Shown here in pieces: positions 1-11,772 of a stretch of 64,000 bases of DNA (position 1 is its first letter; every line of letters begins with the position of its first letter). The translations under genes were made by a program, and so were the position numbers. Source of the DNA: Rhodeus uyekii. Taxonomy: Eukaryota > Chordata > Actinopteri > Cypriniformes > Acheilognathidae. The notes under the pieces are model-generated. The model had not been told where the DNA came from and ran no database searches. It saw only the letters and a program-made list of their open reading frames with translations. The stretch lies in the NCBI GenBank assembly GCA_037043235.1, contig JAWRVZ010000212.1, positions 682,001 to 746,000 of the forward strand, in the 5' to 3' direction.

Positions 1-66
1 CATAAATACTTCATAAATTATAGAAAATAAAATTATTAAATTGTGTTGCAAATGTTTGGTTCTTAC

Positions 67-82
67 CTGAACTTAACGCCAT
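67..82 (-). CDS. First coding exon of a second GIMAP-like gene (runs off the left edge)
   Basis: The exon encodes MALSS plus one base and ends in a good donor (CAG|GTAAGA on the minus strand). It is almost the same as the first exon of the GIMAP8-like gene at 15855-15870 (MASRS, same phase, same donor). The flanking 5' sequence is also shared, including the stretch about 150-180 matching about 15940-15970. I infer a tandem GIMAP paralogue whose AIG1 exons lie to the left of the window. The short coding length means the claim rests on the paralogous match. Confidence 0.55.
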
Positions 83-2667
83 TTCAACACCAATCGCTTG
101 AAATCAAAATTGAAAGAAAAACACAGAAAGCTGAAACTCGTTAGTGCCGGCCAGATGAAGAACACAGATCTCTGGAGCAACAGTAACAGCTAACACAACA
201 CAACAAACCACAGCAGGAAACGTACAGCTACAGACTGACAACCAGAAATGATGATGAAAAGACCAGGAGTCAGACGTTTAATCAATTGAAGAACGTTTGA
301 CTGAAGATCAGTTTCATCAGCAGAAGCTTCAAGTCTCACAAGGAGTTTGTTAGGCAATTACATAGTTACAGTAATTATACTCTAACAGAAGATACTAACT
401 ACATCTTTAAGGAAGGTTAAATGATTCTGATTGGTTAAGAAACACATAAACTTAGAAAATATCCACTCATGGACAGAAGCATTTCTTCATCGATCACATG
501 CATGATAACGAGGCCTCTGGGTTAGGAACCAAGTATTCCAGGTTGCAGAATTATGTTTCTAGGTGTCAGATTATCGTGAAAAACAAATCAATACGTCTCC
601 AGTTGATCATCTCAACCATACTGATCTGTAACAGAGAATACTGACACACACATCCAAACTAACAGATACACACACGCACACACCAACACTTCTCTAAGCT
701 TTTGAAAACGGGTTTCAAAGTGCACGTTTTTGAAAAGATACTGTTAACGTCTCTGTAAAAACGACAAAAGCATGTTTTTGTATTACGTTGTAGGGGAATT
801 ACAGTTAAAGATCAGATATGATGAATGAAGACCAGGAGTCAGAAGTGCAGTCAATTGAAGACATTTTACTGAAGAACAGTTTGCAGTTTCATCAGCAGAA
901 GTTTCAAGTTTCAGAAAAAGGTTGCATGTTGCCCTGAACAGCTCAGAGTTGAGGAAACACAGCTGAGCCTCTGCGTGATGAAGCCACAAAATATACTACA
1001 AAATCAAAGTCACATGTACTTGTCCATGACATTTAGGGTCACACATCTTTATTTTTCTCTGAATCGCTCCATATATTTCTCTTTTCCCCGAGAAACAAAC
1101 AGCCCTATATTTTTATATTTTATTTGATTTTGTACATAACTAATAGTTTAATCTCTAACTTATAGTTTATCCAGTGCTACACACTCCCTTTTTAACTGAT
1201 CAAACACAGCACTGTGAGCTCGATGCTACAACAGATTCCAGTGACTATTATCCCATCAAAACCATAAGGTCATGGATATCATCTGTACCTTCCTGGATTA
1301 TAATCAAGTCCAGCGACACTCCTCACTCACATCTGAGTGAATCACATTTCTCCTGCTCTCCTTTCTCAATCTCTTCCACTCAGACAGCCCAACAAAATAA
1401 AACTTCCTACCTTGTTTGTTGTTTAGCAGGGATGTCACCCAAAAACGTTTGCCCGCATTCTCCACCATTAATTTGCAGTTAAGACCCAAAGTCCAGATAT
1501 GATGAATGAAAGACCAGGAGTCAATTAACTTATAATATAATATATATATAAATCTGACCCTAAAACATGTGCAGTCTATAGACATGTTTCTTTACAAAGT
1601 GGCAGCGCCTCCTACTGGCCTGGACGCAGAATACAGTGTTTTAATAGTTTTTGAAAAGGCTGTGTTGCTTAGTCCATCTGTGCACAGTTTCAGTTGTCTA
1701 ATTGATATATCGAAATATATCTGTCTTTAAGATGGGCACATGGAAAAGGTATTATAACTTATGTTAAAAATAAGTTTCTACACGGTCAGTATTATTACTC
1801 AATATGTCAATTATACAGTTTTAAATGCAGCTTTTGTGAGGAAAACTTTTAATGATGTTCAACTTCACAAAGAACGATCATTGAAAAATCTGCATATTAA
1901 ATTACTTGATTGCTGTTCAGAATCTCAATGATGAAGAACAAACAGCATCACATGATCCGTGTGAATGAGGACTTTTATTGTTTTGGTGTTTGTCAGCAAG
2001 AAATGTGAGAAAATACAGTGTAATTTCAGAATAATGTTCAGATTGCAATGTTCAAGTTCAGTTTATTTGTATAGCACATTTAAAAACAGCCACAAGGCGG
2101 GCCAAAGTGCTTTACACTACAAGTTAAATAGTTAAGATAGTTAAAAGAAAACAGACAAAAAAACACATTATAAAATATTAAAAGCCAATATAAAGAGATA
2201 TGTTTTGAGGCTGGATTTGAATGTAGAGAGAGTAGAAGCAGCCCTTGTTTTGTTGGTAGGACCAGCCACAGAAAATGCTCTATCAATGCTCTATCAATGA
2301 TCATGTTACAAATAAATCAACAACAACATTCAAAGTAAATAAAAACACCATTAAACTCAAGTCTGATATTTATTTATGGCTTGATTATGATCAGCTTCTC
2401 ACAGTCATGAACCGCTGACATCTGAGTCTAAGATCTTCTTCTTTTTGCTGCTTAACGTTATAATTCATTTTTTCATCATGTTCTAAAATCTACCAGGAGA
2501 AAATTAATTTTGTGATTGCTATAGTTGAATCTCTAATCAAACTAATTAATTTCAATGAGATCTTGATTATGAATTAATGAGCGGAGGTGAAGAACCCTGA
2601 TCAATAGAAGAGAGAGAAAGAGAGAAACAGAACAACCCATAATACTCATCAATGATGTTTAAAACTG
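83..2667. other. Spacer between two GIMAP-like genes with duplicated promoter-like blocks
   Basis: No convincing exon is seen. A block at about 240-350 is repeated in diverged form at about 820-920, with a short third match near 1490-1530 (shared words such as GACCAGGAGTCA and TTTCATCAGCAGAAG). These look like local duplications of GIMAP 5' flanking DNA. A LINE 3' fragment lies at 2044-2310 and is listed separately. The rest is AT-rich with no recognised signal. Confidence 0.4.
2044..2310 (-). mobile_element. 3' fragment of an L2/CR1-like LINE
   Basis: On the minus strand one frame reads RAFSVAGP followed by a STFKSSLKTYLF-type segment. This is the usual C-terminal end of fish L2/CR1-type reverse transcriptase polyproteins. 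It is followed by a 3' UTR with AAAGCACTTTG and GTGCTATACAAATAAA, words also present at the end of the L2-like element near 63905-63955. Only the last part of the element remains. Confidence 0.65.
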
Positions 2668-4448
2668 TTACATGACGAGACATGACCATTTTTCGTTCAT
2701 CTCCTTTCTTAACTTTTCCATTTCATTTAGTTGTTTTTGAAACTCTGCAAGTCTGTGCTTAAACTCCTGGATGTGCTTCTCTTTTCTCCTACTGAATTTA
2801 TTCAGTTCTTCCTTCTGTTTTCCAGATTCATCTTCATGTTTCTGCTTCATCTTCTCTATTTGCTCTTTATATTTCTGTTTCATTTCATCACAAGCTTTTT
2901 CTTCTTTGTCTATTCCGTCTCTCTCGTCTCTTTCTCGTCTCTTAATCTCTTCTTCTTGATCTTGTTTCAGATCTTCCATCATTTTCTCCCATCTCTTTCT
3001 CTTCTCATTTTGTCTCTCTTCATCCTCTCGTTTTCTTCTCTCCCACTCCTCTTTTCTCTCTTGCTCCAGCTTTTCATAATGTCTTTTTATTTCATTTCTC
3101 TCTTCTTCATATTCTCTGTCTTTTTCTTCTCTCTCTCGCTTCTTTTTTTCTCTCTCTTTCTTTATCATCTGTCCCTCTTCTTCTTCTCTCTTTCTTATTT
3201 TCTCAATTTCCACCCCCTTTTCCTTTCGTTCTCTCATTTCTCTCTTCTTCTTTTCCTCCCATTCTCTCAGCTGTTGTTTAATTTTTTCTTGAATCTCTTT
3301 ATCATTTTCAGCGTCTTTTATTTTTCTTTTCCATTCTTCTCTCTCTTTCTCTTCTTTCTTCCTCATTTGTTCCCCTGAATCTTCCTTTTTTGTCTCTGAC
3401 ATGATGTTTTCCTGCTCCATTTTCATCTTTTCTTGATATTGTTCATATTCTTCTTCTCTCTTTCGATCTTCTTCTTCTCTTTCTTTTTGTTGTTTTTCAA
3501 TCTCTCTCTCCATCTCGTTTATTCTTTGATCATATTCAGTTCTTCGCTGTTTTTCCTCTTCGCATTGTTTCTTTTCCTCTTCCTCTCGTTTCTTCTGCTC
3601 AGATTCTTCTTTCTCCTCAAATTCTCTCCTGAGTGTTTCCTCTTTTTCTCTGAACTTGTTCTCCAGTCTCTCTCTTTCCTCTTCAGTCTTTCGTTTCTTC
3701 TCCTCCAGTCTCATTCTCATGCGTTTGATTTCCATTTCATATTTGACTTTTAATTTTTCAACTTGAGCCTTATTTTTTCTTTCATTCTCTTCTATCATTT
3801 CTGTTCTCTGTTCAAAGGAAATCGCTGCCTCCTCAAACATCTCATTAGTGAAGAATCGGCCCTCGTTAGATTCATTCAGCTCTTCTATCATGTTGAACAG
3901 TTGAGTAACTTGAGCTCGATCTTGTGTTTTTCTGTTGTTAAAAGCCAGGAATCTGTTTCCACAGTCACTGATCAGTTTCTTGAGTTCAGCATTTCCACTT
4001 TTCTCTACGTATTGTTCTATTGTTTCTTTCAGTTCATCTGCTCTAGTGAAGAGAACAATGCTGAAATCTGCTGCTTTTGGGCCAAAGATCATCTTTATCG
4101 TGTCTAAAGTGTCTTTCTCTTCTTGAGTGATTCTTCCCAATCTCAACACAATGATGAACACATGTGGTCCAGGTGCGGACAGTGAAACACAGTTCATCAT
4201 TTCTTCCATCACTTCTTCTTTTGTCAGTGTCGTGTCAAAGAGTCCTGGAGTATCAACAACAGCGACTGATTTACCGTCAACTTCACCAACTCCCTTCTCA
4301 CAAAGAGTCGTCACCAACTGTAAACTGTCTTCACTGTGAAACTCATTGTTTCCGAGGATAGTGTTTCCTGTGGCACTCTTTCCACTTCCTGTCCTTCCAA
4401 ACAGCAAGATTCTCAAACAATCTGGATCTGATGCTGAACCTTCTTCAT
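2668..4448 (-). CDS. GIMAP exon: AIG1 domain 4, coiled coil and CaaX-like end
   Basis: The exon begins after TTTTTCAG and reads NEEGSASDPDCLRILLFG. G1 is GRTGSGKSATGN, G3 is DTPGLFD, the AIG1 box is PGPHVFIIVL, and the G4-like motif is FTRADEL. About 230 residues of GTPase are followed by roughly 350 residues that are almost entirely Glu, Lys, Arg and Gln, typical of a long charged coiled coil. The stop follows SCLVM, which fits a C-a-a-X prenylation motif. No transmembrane segment is seen, so membrane contact would depend on lipidation. The exon is intact, with no frameshift or early stop. Confidence 0.85.
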
Positions 4449-7400
4449 CTGAAAAAGACAATAAATTACAATAAAAAATTTGGTTTAGAGATTAACAACC
4501 CTAAGCAATAAGCGTATGTCAAATGTAAACAATTTGCAACTACTTAAAATGTACACAATTCACAAGAGTCTATATTAGTAATTCTCAAGATGTTTTGGGG
4601 TCACTCAAAAGCCAGACTGGAAAATGGACGAGCCGGCAGAGCCGGGGAACTTCATGGTGGAGAAACCCCGGAGGAGGACCAGAGAGGTTTGAGGATGAAA
4701 TCCCACGCCGGGACTGAAGATGGGATGGGCCAGAAACACGACCAAAAGAGGTTTAGCCAGGAGAGCCAGGTGAAACTTGATGAAGATCAAGAGACGGGGT
4801 AACACTGGAGCCAGGGTGCAGGAGGACTGAAGTAGTGTTGATGAGAGTGATGCCCAAAGGGGAATGAGAAGCCCAGCGGAGCTGAAGGGGTGGAGGGATG
4901 AAGTGGAGGCGGCAGACTGATATAGGGAGCACCGGAGGGAAAAGGGAGCTCATCACAGGTGGAAGAATGATGTCCCAGTTGGAGATAAACAGTCAAGGTG
5001 TAGTGACAGGTCTTTCTAAGGTGAAGCTGGAGACTGATAAGCCCAAGCAGATCTAAGGTGCTGGGCAGAACAACCAAAGGAGAAGCGGAAGGAAACCAGT
5101 GGAAGAGGGTTCAAGGAGCTGTATGGCATTGGCAGAAGAGAAGGGAGCTGGAAACTAAGTGCTTGAAGTGGGTCGAGATGCAGTACTGGCACTTCTATTT
5201 TTAACTCTGTAGCGCATCCTTTCTTTTTCTTGTGTGCTGGTACTTCAAACATGCTTCCCATATCCTGAATATAATTTGTTTAAAGTGCTAGTTCTTAATG
5301 TGACAACCAGAAAAACATTCATGCAACCTAAATATTTATGATTCCTTAATATCTGCATTCATAATTTTTCCATTTAACATATCACTTTTATCCAAAGCGA
5401 CTTGCATTGCATTCAAGAAACACATTGATATTCTAATCAGTTCTTGCTTTCCCTGGGAATCAAACCCATGACCTTGGTGTTGCAAGCGCCACTCTCTACT
5501 GTTAGACACAGTCCTCAACTTATTAGGGATCGTTCAAAATGTCAATGAACCTACGTATTTTTATATTCACACACATATTCACACATTAGATCAGATTTTT
5601 TTTAGTGGAATTGATTTTGTCAAGATGGCTATTCGACAGCAGAGCGATAATATCCTGAACAGTGTCAGGGTTTAGGAGAGAGTGAGGACTCAATCGCAGT
5701 GAGAACAGGGCTTTTTTATTGAAACATTTTTATTGAAAAATAAAACAAAAATGCAAACATAACACCGGGGCGGGGGGACCTTAACCGGACCAACACAGCA
5801 AGACAAGAATCACACACAAGACATGAATGACGGAGAACTGACAATGAAGTGACCCAAGACAGAAAAACGAAGGGAAAATTCGTTAAATAGCCACAGGAGG
5901 AAGGGTAATTGAAGAGAAACAGCTGGGAAAAATCAAACTAACGACAATGAAACAAGACGGGTGGGGTAATAGAGACAAGACATGAACATGCAGCCAATGC
6001 AGACGCGCAACGCTGCATGTTCACACAAACACAAAGACAGTGCACAGCTGGTGAAACCAACAAGCGTGCGGCTCGAATCCGCACGCACACACAAAAACTC
6101 TGCCACAAAACCAAGAAATGACTAGACCGAATGTGGCAGAACCCTGACAGAATAGTATCTTATGCATTAGATGGTTTTTGTTCTGACTTACTGTTTGTGA
6201 GCTGATCCTCAGGAGATCCAATAGAACGGTTATTAGATATAAGTGCTTCTTTCTCCTCTGTTTCTCTTCTTCTTTCCTGTTGTTTCTGTGTCTCCCATTC
6301 CTCTCGTTCTCTCTTCATCTCCTCTTGTATCTTTCTCTCTTGATCTTCCATGTCTTCAATGTCTCTTTTATATTGTTCTTCTCTTTCTATATTTTCCTCT
6401 TCTCTTCTCTTTCTGTCTTTCTCATGAGCCTGTCTTTTTTCCTCCATCATCCTCTTTATTCTTTCTTTCTCTAATTTATGTTTGCACTTAAGAATCTCTC
6501 TCTCTTCATCTATTTTTTCTATCTCTCGTTTAAGTCTCTGATAATATTCATCCCATGTTTCCTGGTCTATCTTTTTTCTTCTCTCATTCTGTTTGTCCCA
6601 TTCCTGTCGTTCACTCTCCAGCTCTGTTTTATATCTTTCTTCTTTCTCTCTGAATTCTTTTTCTCTTCTCTTTATATATTGATCATGATTCTGTCTTTCT
6701 TTCTCCAACATCATCATCATTCTTCCACTTGTTTAAGTTTCTGATTATATTCATCACTCATTTCCTGTTCTTTCTTTCTTCTTCTCTCATCCTCTTCATC
6801 TCTTTTTTGTCTTTCCTCTTCTTTCTTTCTTTCACATTCTTCTCGTTCTCTATTCATCTGTTCTCGCATCGTTCTTTCTTTTTCCTCTCTTTCATTAATG
6901 TCTCTATTGTATCGTTCTTCTCTCTCTCTAAATTCTTCTTCTCTTCTCTTTCTTTGATTTTGTATTTCTTCCTCCATCATCCTCATTATCCTCTTTTTCT
7001 CTTCTTCATGTTTGTTCATCAGTTCTTCTCTCTCTCTCTCCAGTTGCTCCATTTTCTCCATCAGAATCATCTTTTGTTGTTCTTGTATTTCTCTCTCCAT
7101 CTCTCTGAACATCTTGCATGAGTAGTAACTGTCTCCGTTTTCTTTCACCATGTCGTCTATCTTCTTCAGTAAATCAGACACCTGTGTTCGGTCTCCAGTC
7201 TGATTGTTATTGAACACATGGTATCTGTTTCCACACTCTTCAATCAGTTTCATCAAAGCTGATCCAGGTTTTCCCAAACACTGTTCAATGGTTGTGTCTT
7301 CTAGTTTGTCTCCTTTGGTGAAAAGCACTATAGTGAACATTAATGAGTTTTCTCCAAACGTCTCTTGGATGATCTTCACTGCTGTTGCTTCTTCTTGAGT

Positions 7401-10400
7401 GAATCGTCCCACTGGAATCAGCAGCAGAAACACATGTGGTCCAGGCAGGATCATGGAGATGCAGTTGCTGAGTTCTCTCTTAATATCTTCATTACTGACT
7501 TCTGTATCAAACAGTCCTGGAGTGTCGATCACAGTGACGCGTCGGCCATTGATTTCAACTGATTCACTCTGACAATTATTAGTAACTGACCTAAAAGATT
7601 CTTTTGCTTTAAACTTGATGGTTCCTAAGATAGTGTTTCCAGTTGAACTCTTCCCAACTCCAGTTTTTCCCAGCAGAACAATCCTCAGATCATCTGCTCT
7701 CTCTCTTGAATCTAAAGATCAATCAAATAAACATTTAAAACAATATATTGAATTTCAAGGGATGATTGTTAATCATGAACATCATCAGAGAATATTGTGT
7801 ATTTACATTCACATTCATGCATTTATCAGCTGCTTTTATCATCGCATTCAAGAAACACATTGACATTCTAATCAGTTCTTGCTTTCCCTGGGAATCAAAC
7901 CCATGACCTTGATGTTGCAATTAAGGTTGCAATCAATTCTCTACTGGTTGTATCATTTATACTGAAGCATTTGATCTGAACTTGGCCTGTAATGTTATTC
8001 TTAAATCTCAGAAATTAGTTTAGACTTTTGTAATCATAAAATGTATGTTCCAGCCAATCAGATTCCCCAATCATTACCTTGTGACTGAAACCACGTCTGC
8101 AATGAATGGATTTTCCTCTTCATTTCTTCAAATTTCAGCAGTTTTTCCATTTGTGCCTCCAGAAATGTCTCTTTAGAGAAGCAAAAATCATTATTTTCCT
8201 CAACCACCTGCTTCAGTTTCTCCATCAACATAGACGCTTGTGTTTTGGGGCCGATGAAATGATGTCGCCCTCCAAAACTCTCAATGACAGACTGTGTTTC
8301 TTCATTTAGTTCTGCTGTTCTTTCCTCTGAATTCTGCTTTATGAGGATCATGGTATTGTTCTTGATTTTTGAGCTAAACATTCTGTGGATCTTGTCTATT
8401 TCTGCTTTGTCTTCATTATTAAAATAATCAGAAATAACGAGGATAAAAACATGAACTCCAGGTTCACAGAGATTCAGACAGTGGAGAGTCTCCCGCATCA
8501 CTTCCTCTTCTGAGAGCTGACTGAGAGCTGGAAGCTCTATTACAGTGATCTGCCGTCCATTAATCTTCTCCTCTTTCTTCACACACACTTTACTGGTCTC
8601 CTTCTGAGGTTTACTCATTATCTCTCTAAACATTTCAGACACTGAGTTCTTGAATGTTGTATTAAATCCACACAGAACAATGTTCAGCTTTGCTTTTCCA
8701 GAAGTATTCACTGAAACAATAGTTAGAGACAGTAGAGTCAGTACCAAAGGGTTCCAAATGTACATTTAATTAAACAACAACAACAAAAATACTTTATTGT
8801 GAAATATAATTACATTGCAATACATTATTTTAGCAACTGAACACTTCCTAGCAATAGTTCATGACTTACTGTTTTGGGGAACGCTCTCTGGAATTTGCTC
8901 TCCTGTACAGACCGAAAAAAGACAGTATGAATCTATGACAACATATTTACACTAAAGCCTTTAAAAGAATAGTTCACACATAACTGACAATTTTACCATC
9001 GTACACCAACATATTGAAACAAACACAGATGATTGTCTTTTCTCCACTAAATTCAAATGGGAAATCCAGACTCCTTTCTTATTCTCGCATATTCACGTTG
9101 TTTTCATATTAGTCACCTGTGTCTGGTAATCACCACGTGAGCCTGGTCAGCTGTGTCTCTTTCCCTCTGCTGTGTATTTAGGCCCTGTGTTTAATCCTGT
9201 CTAATTAATCTTGTCTGTAATTTGTACCTGATTGTTTGGCTCTTGCTTTGGTTAGAGAGTTTTGTTTGCTAGAATTGGTGCATAATAAAGTAGTGCTGCA
9301 CTTAGATCTTTTCACGAGACCAAAGATGAAGAAGAAGATTAAGATTCAAAGATACTTTAATGAGAACAAAGGCCACATATTTAGCTGCATTCTTTGACTT
9401 TGTTAATGTCTGACTCTCTATTAAAACATATCTAGTTCCCTTTCCGTCATTCACTTCGCCGTTGTGTCATGGAGTTAGACAAAGCGTGAATGCTCAGGAG
9501 GATCAGGGGGACCCTCAGGTGTGTTGTCCCAGTCTGAGGCTGATGCCAAGTTGGCAGCCATGTTTGCTTGGGTTACCGCAAGCATTGAGCTGCAGTGGAC
9601 TCCTCTACCATGCCCTGAGTACTTGCAATTCGACGATGATTTTCTGGTGTTGTAGCATGATGCACAGCCATGCTCTACCTCAATTTCTTTCTTCCAAGAA
9701 ATGCACTTCTTTCTTCCCTCGCAAAATGCCACCACCTGAACTAATCAATAAAGGCTCCAGTCCAAGGCTTTTAAAACAGAACTGGCCAGACCGCCTCTGC
9801 CCTGCATGCAGTGGCCATCCTGAAAGTTTACCTGGCCAAAACATTAAAAGATCTGCAAAGGGTATTCCTGACCCAGAGATAATGCAGGAACTACAAATCA
9901 GTTGAGCTCACTTCCGTCAAGAGTTTGAGGAACGTACAAACCTTCTCTGTTAATCAATCGTCTCTACCATTCGGTACGGCTGACTCTCATGTGGTCCTGA
10001 CACCCCGGCCCAGATATGGACCCAAAAATCAATTACCAAAATCAGAAGAGGCTCTATGGCTGCAGTGAACTCTTCCAAGAGGTGGGGAGATTCCTGAGGT
10101 TGGAAGGTTGGGAGTTAACGCAGCTGCACTTGTTTGTGGCACACAAAGGCTTGCCTACAGCCGCCATGTCTCGTGACACAGTTCAATAGCTGTGGCGTTT
10201 AGTAGAGGGACTGCAAGTATCTCACTCAGCCATGGAAATTCCACACACCAGCTTCATTGACCTTTTCTGAAGACATCACAGTTGTTTGGGGCTCCCAAGT
10301 ACGATCCCTAGTGTCTAACTCATTCAACACAACGTCTCATTCTCTCTATCGGTAATGGAGGTTACAAAGACAAACATTTTAATATAAGCTTTTCAACATA

Positions 10401-11724
10401 AACCTAATTCAGTAAAAGCAATAAATAACAGTTGAAGTCACAAAGTAGTGCTACGCATTTTTCACCCTGTAATTTTCTGTTTCTACTACTGTGTAACTAT
10501 TTAAGGACAAAATTGTAGCACATGATTATATTCTTAGAGGTATTATCCAGAATAAAGACTTTGACAAACCTCCTGCATCACTTTCATCTTTTTCGTTCTC
10601 GTTGAGTTTTCCATCCTCATTAAGATCAGAATCCTCCTCTTCTTTGTCTTCTCCTCGAACTGAACCTGCAGATCTGCTCGTATCTTCATCCACTGATGAT
10701 CCTCCATCCTCATACATGTTACAGATGACAAATTCTTCATGTTCTTTCTTGAGCATCACATCTGTCCTTCTGATCATCTCAGAACGCCATCCTGTGCTTC
10801 TTATATCAAACTTAAGATGATTTCCTCCACACTCCTTTATTAAGATATGAACAGGGTTATACAGAGTCTTCAAAGGCGATAATGATGTGCGTGTCTCTTC
10901 ATCAGTCGTCACCACTATCGTGTGTTTAATGGCCTTCTCACTGAAGAGGTTCAGCACAGTTTTCACTCTTCTCATGTCTTCATCACTGAAGTCATTGAAC
11001 TGCAGTACAAGAAAGATCACATGAGGTCCTGGAGCAGACAGAGACACACACTCTCTCACTCTCTGTGTGATCTGATGGAGTGAGAGATCTGGATGGAGAA
11101 GGTGAGAAGTGTTGATGACTGTGATTTTTCTCTTCTCCACCGTTCCACTGATTCTCACACTGTGCTGCTGTGAAGATGAATGAGCTTCAAACACTGCTGT
11201 TCCAAGTATAGTGTTTCCCACTCTGCTGTTTTCTGATACATTCTTTCCGAGCAGAACAATCCTCAGATCACTCACTGAAAAAAATAAATAAAAAAAGAGC
11301 ACACACACACATTGGGTTTTCGTGTTTTTTTTTTCGACTAAGAAGTATCTTTTCCAAGATTCTGTATGCGATATTAAGTAGTGAAATTCCACTGTAATTT
11401 GAGCAAAGTTTTTTGTCACCTTTCTTGAAGAACAGCAAGATAATTGCTGTTTGCCAATCGGCAGGGATCACATCTAGCATATTCAGCCACTTAGGAATGT
11501 TACATGTGCAAAGAATTAAGATACAGTAATACCTCGGTTTACAAGTTTAATTCGTTCCAAGTGCGAGCTCGTAACCCAAAATAACACTCCTGTGTTATGT
11601 CCGCACGGTGCTAATAACACAGGAGTGGAGAGAAGTGAGGCAGATGATATGAGAATCAGGTGTGTCGGTGATTAGCCCCCACTCACACACACAGGCAGAA
11701 CTAGGAGACAATTAATTCATGAAC

Positions 11725-11772
<48 letters not shown>

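Larger units (their letters stand above)
4449..6191. other. Intron with a SINE and a solo LTR
   Basis: This intron lies between AIG1 domains 3 and 4. A G-rich, relatively unique-looking block at about 4580-5270 has no gene I recognise. A SINE lies at 5356-5513 and an LTR-like element at 5663-6149. The LTR ends only 42 bp from the domain-3 exon donor. Confidence 0.5.

Noticed and set aside
2731..4107. Long plus-strand frames rich in Phe, Leu and Ser opposite the GIMAP exon
   Set aside because: They are the antisense of Glu/Lys-rich coiled-coil codons (GAA/GAG/AAG gives TTC/CTC/CTT) and have no motif of their own. The same applies at 6243-7121.
9462..9905. 147-codon frame as a host gene
   Set aside because: It has no splice sites or recognised motif, and it lies among decayed retroelement-like sequence in a GIMAP intron.
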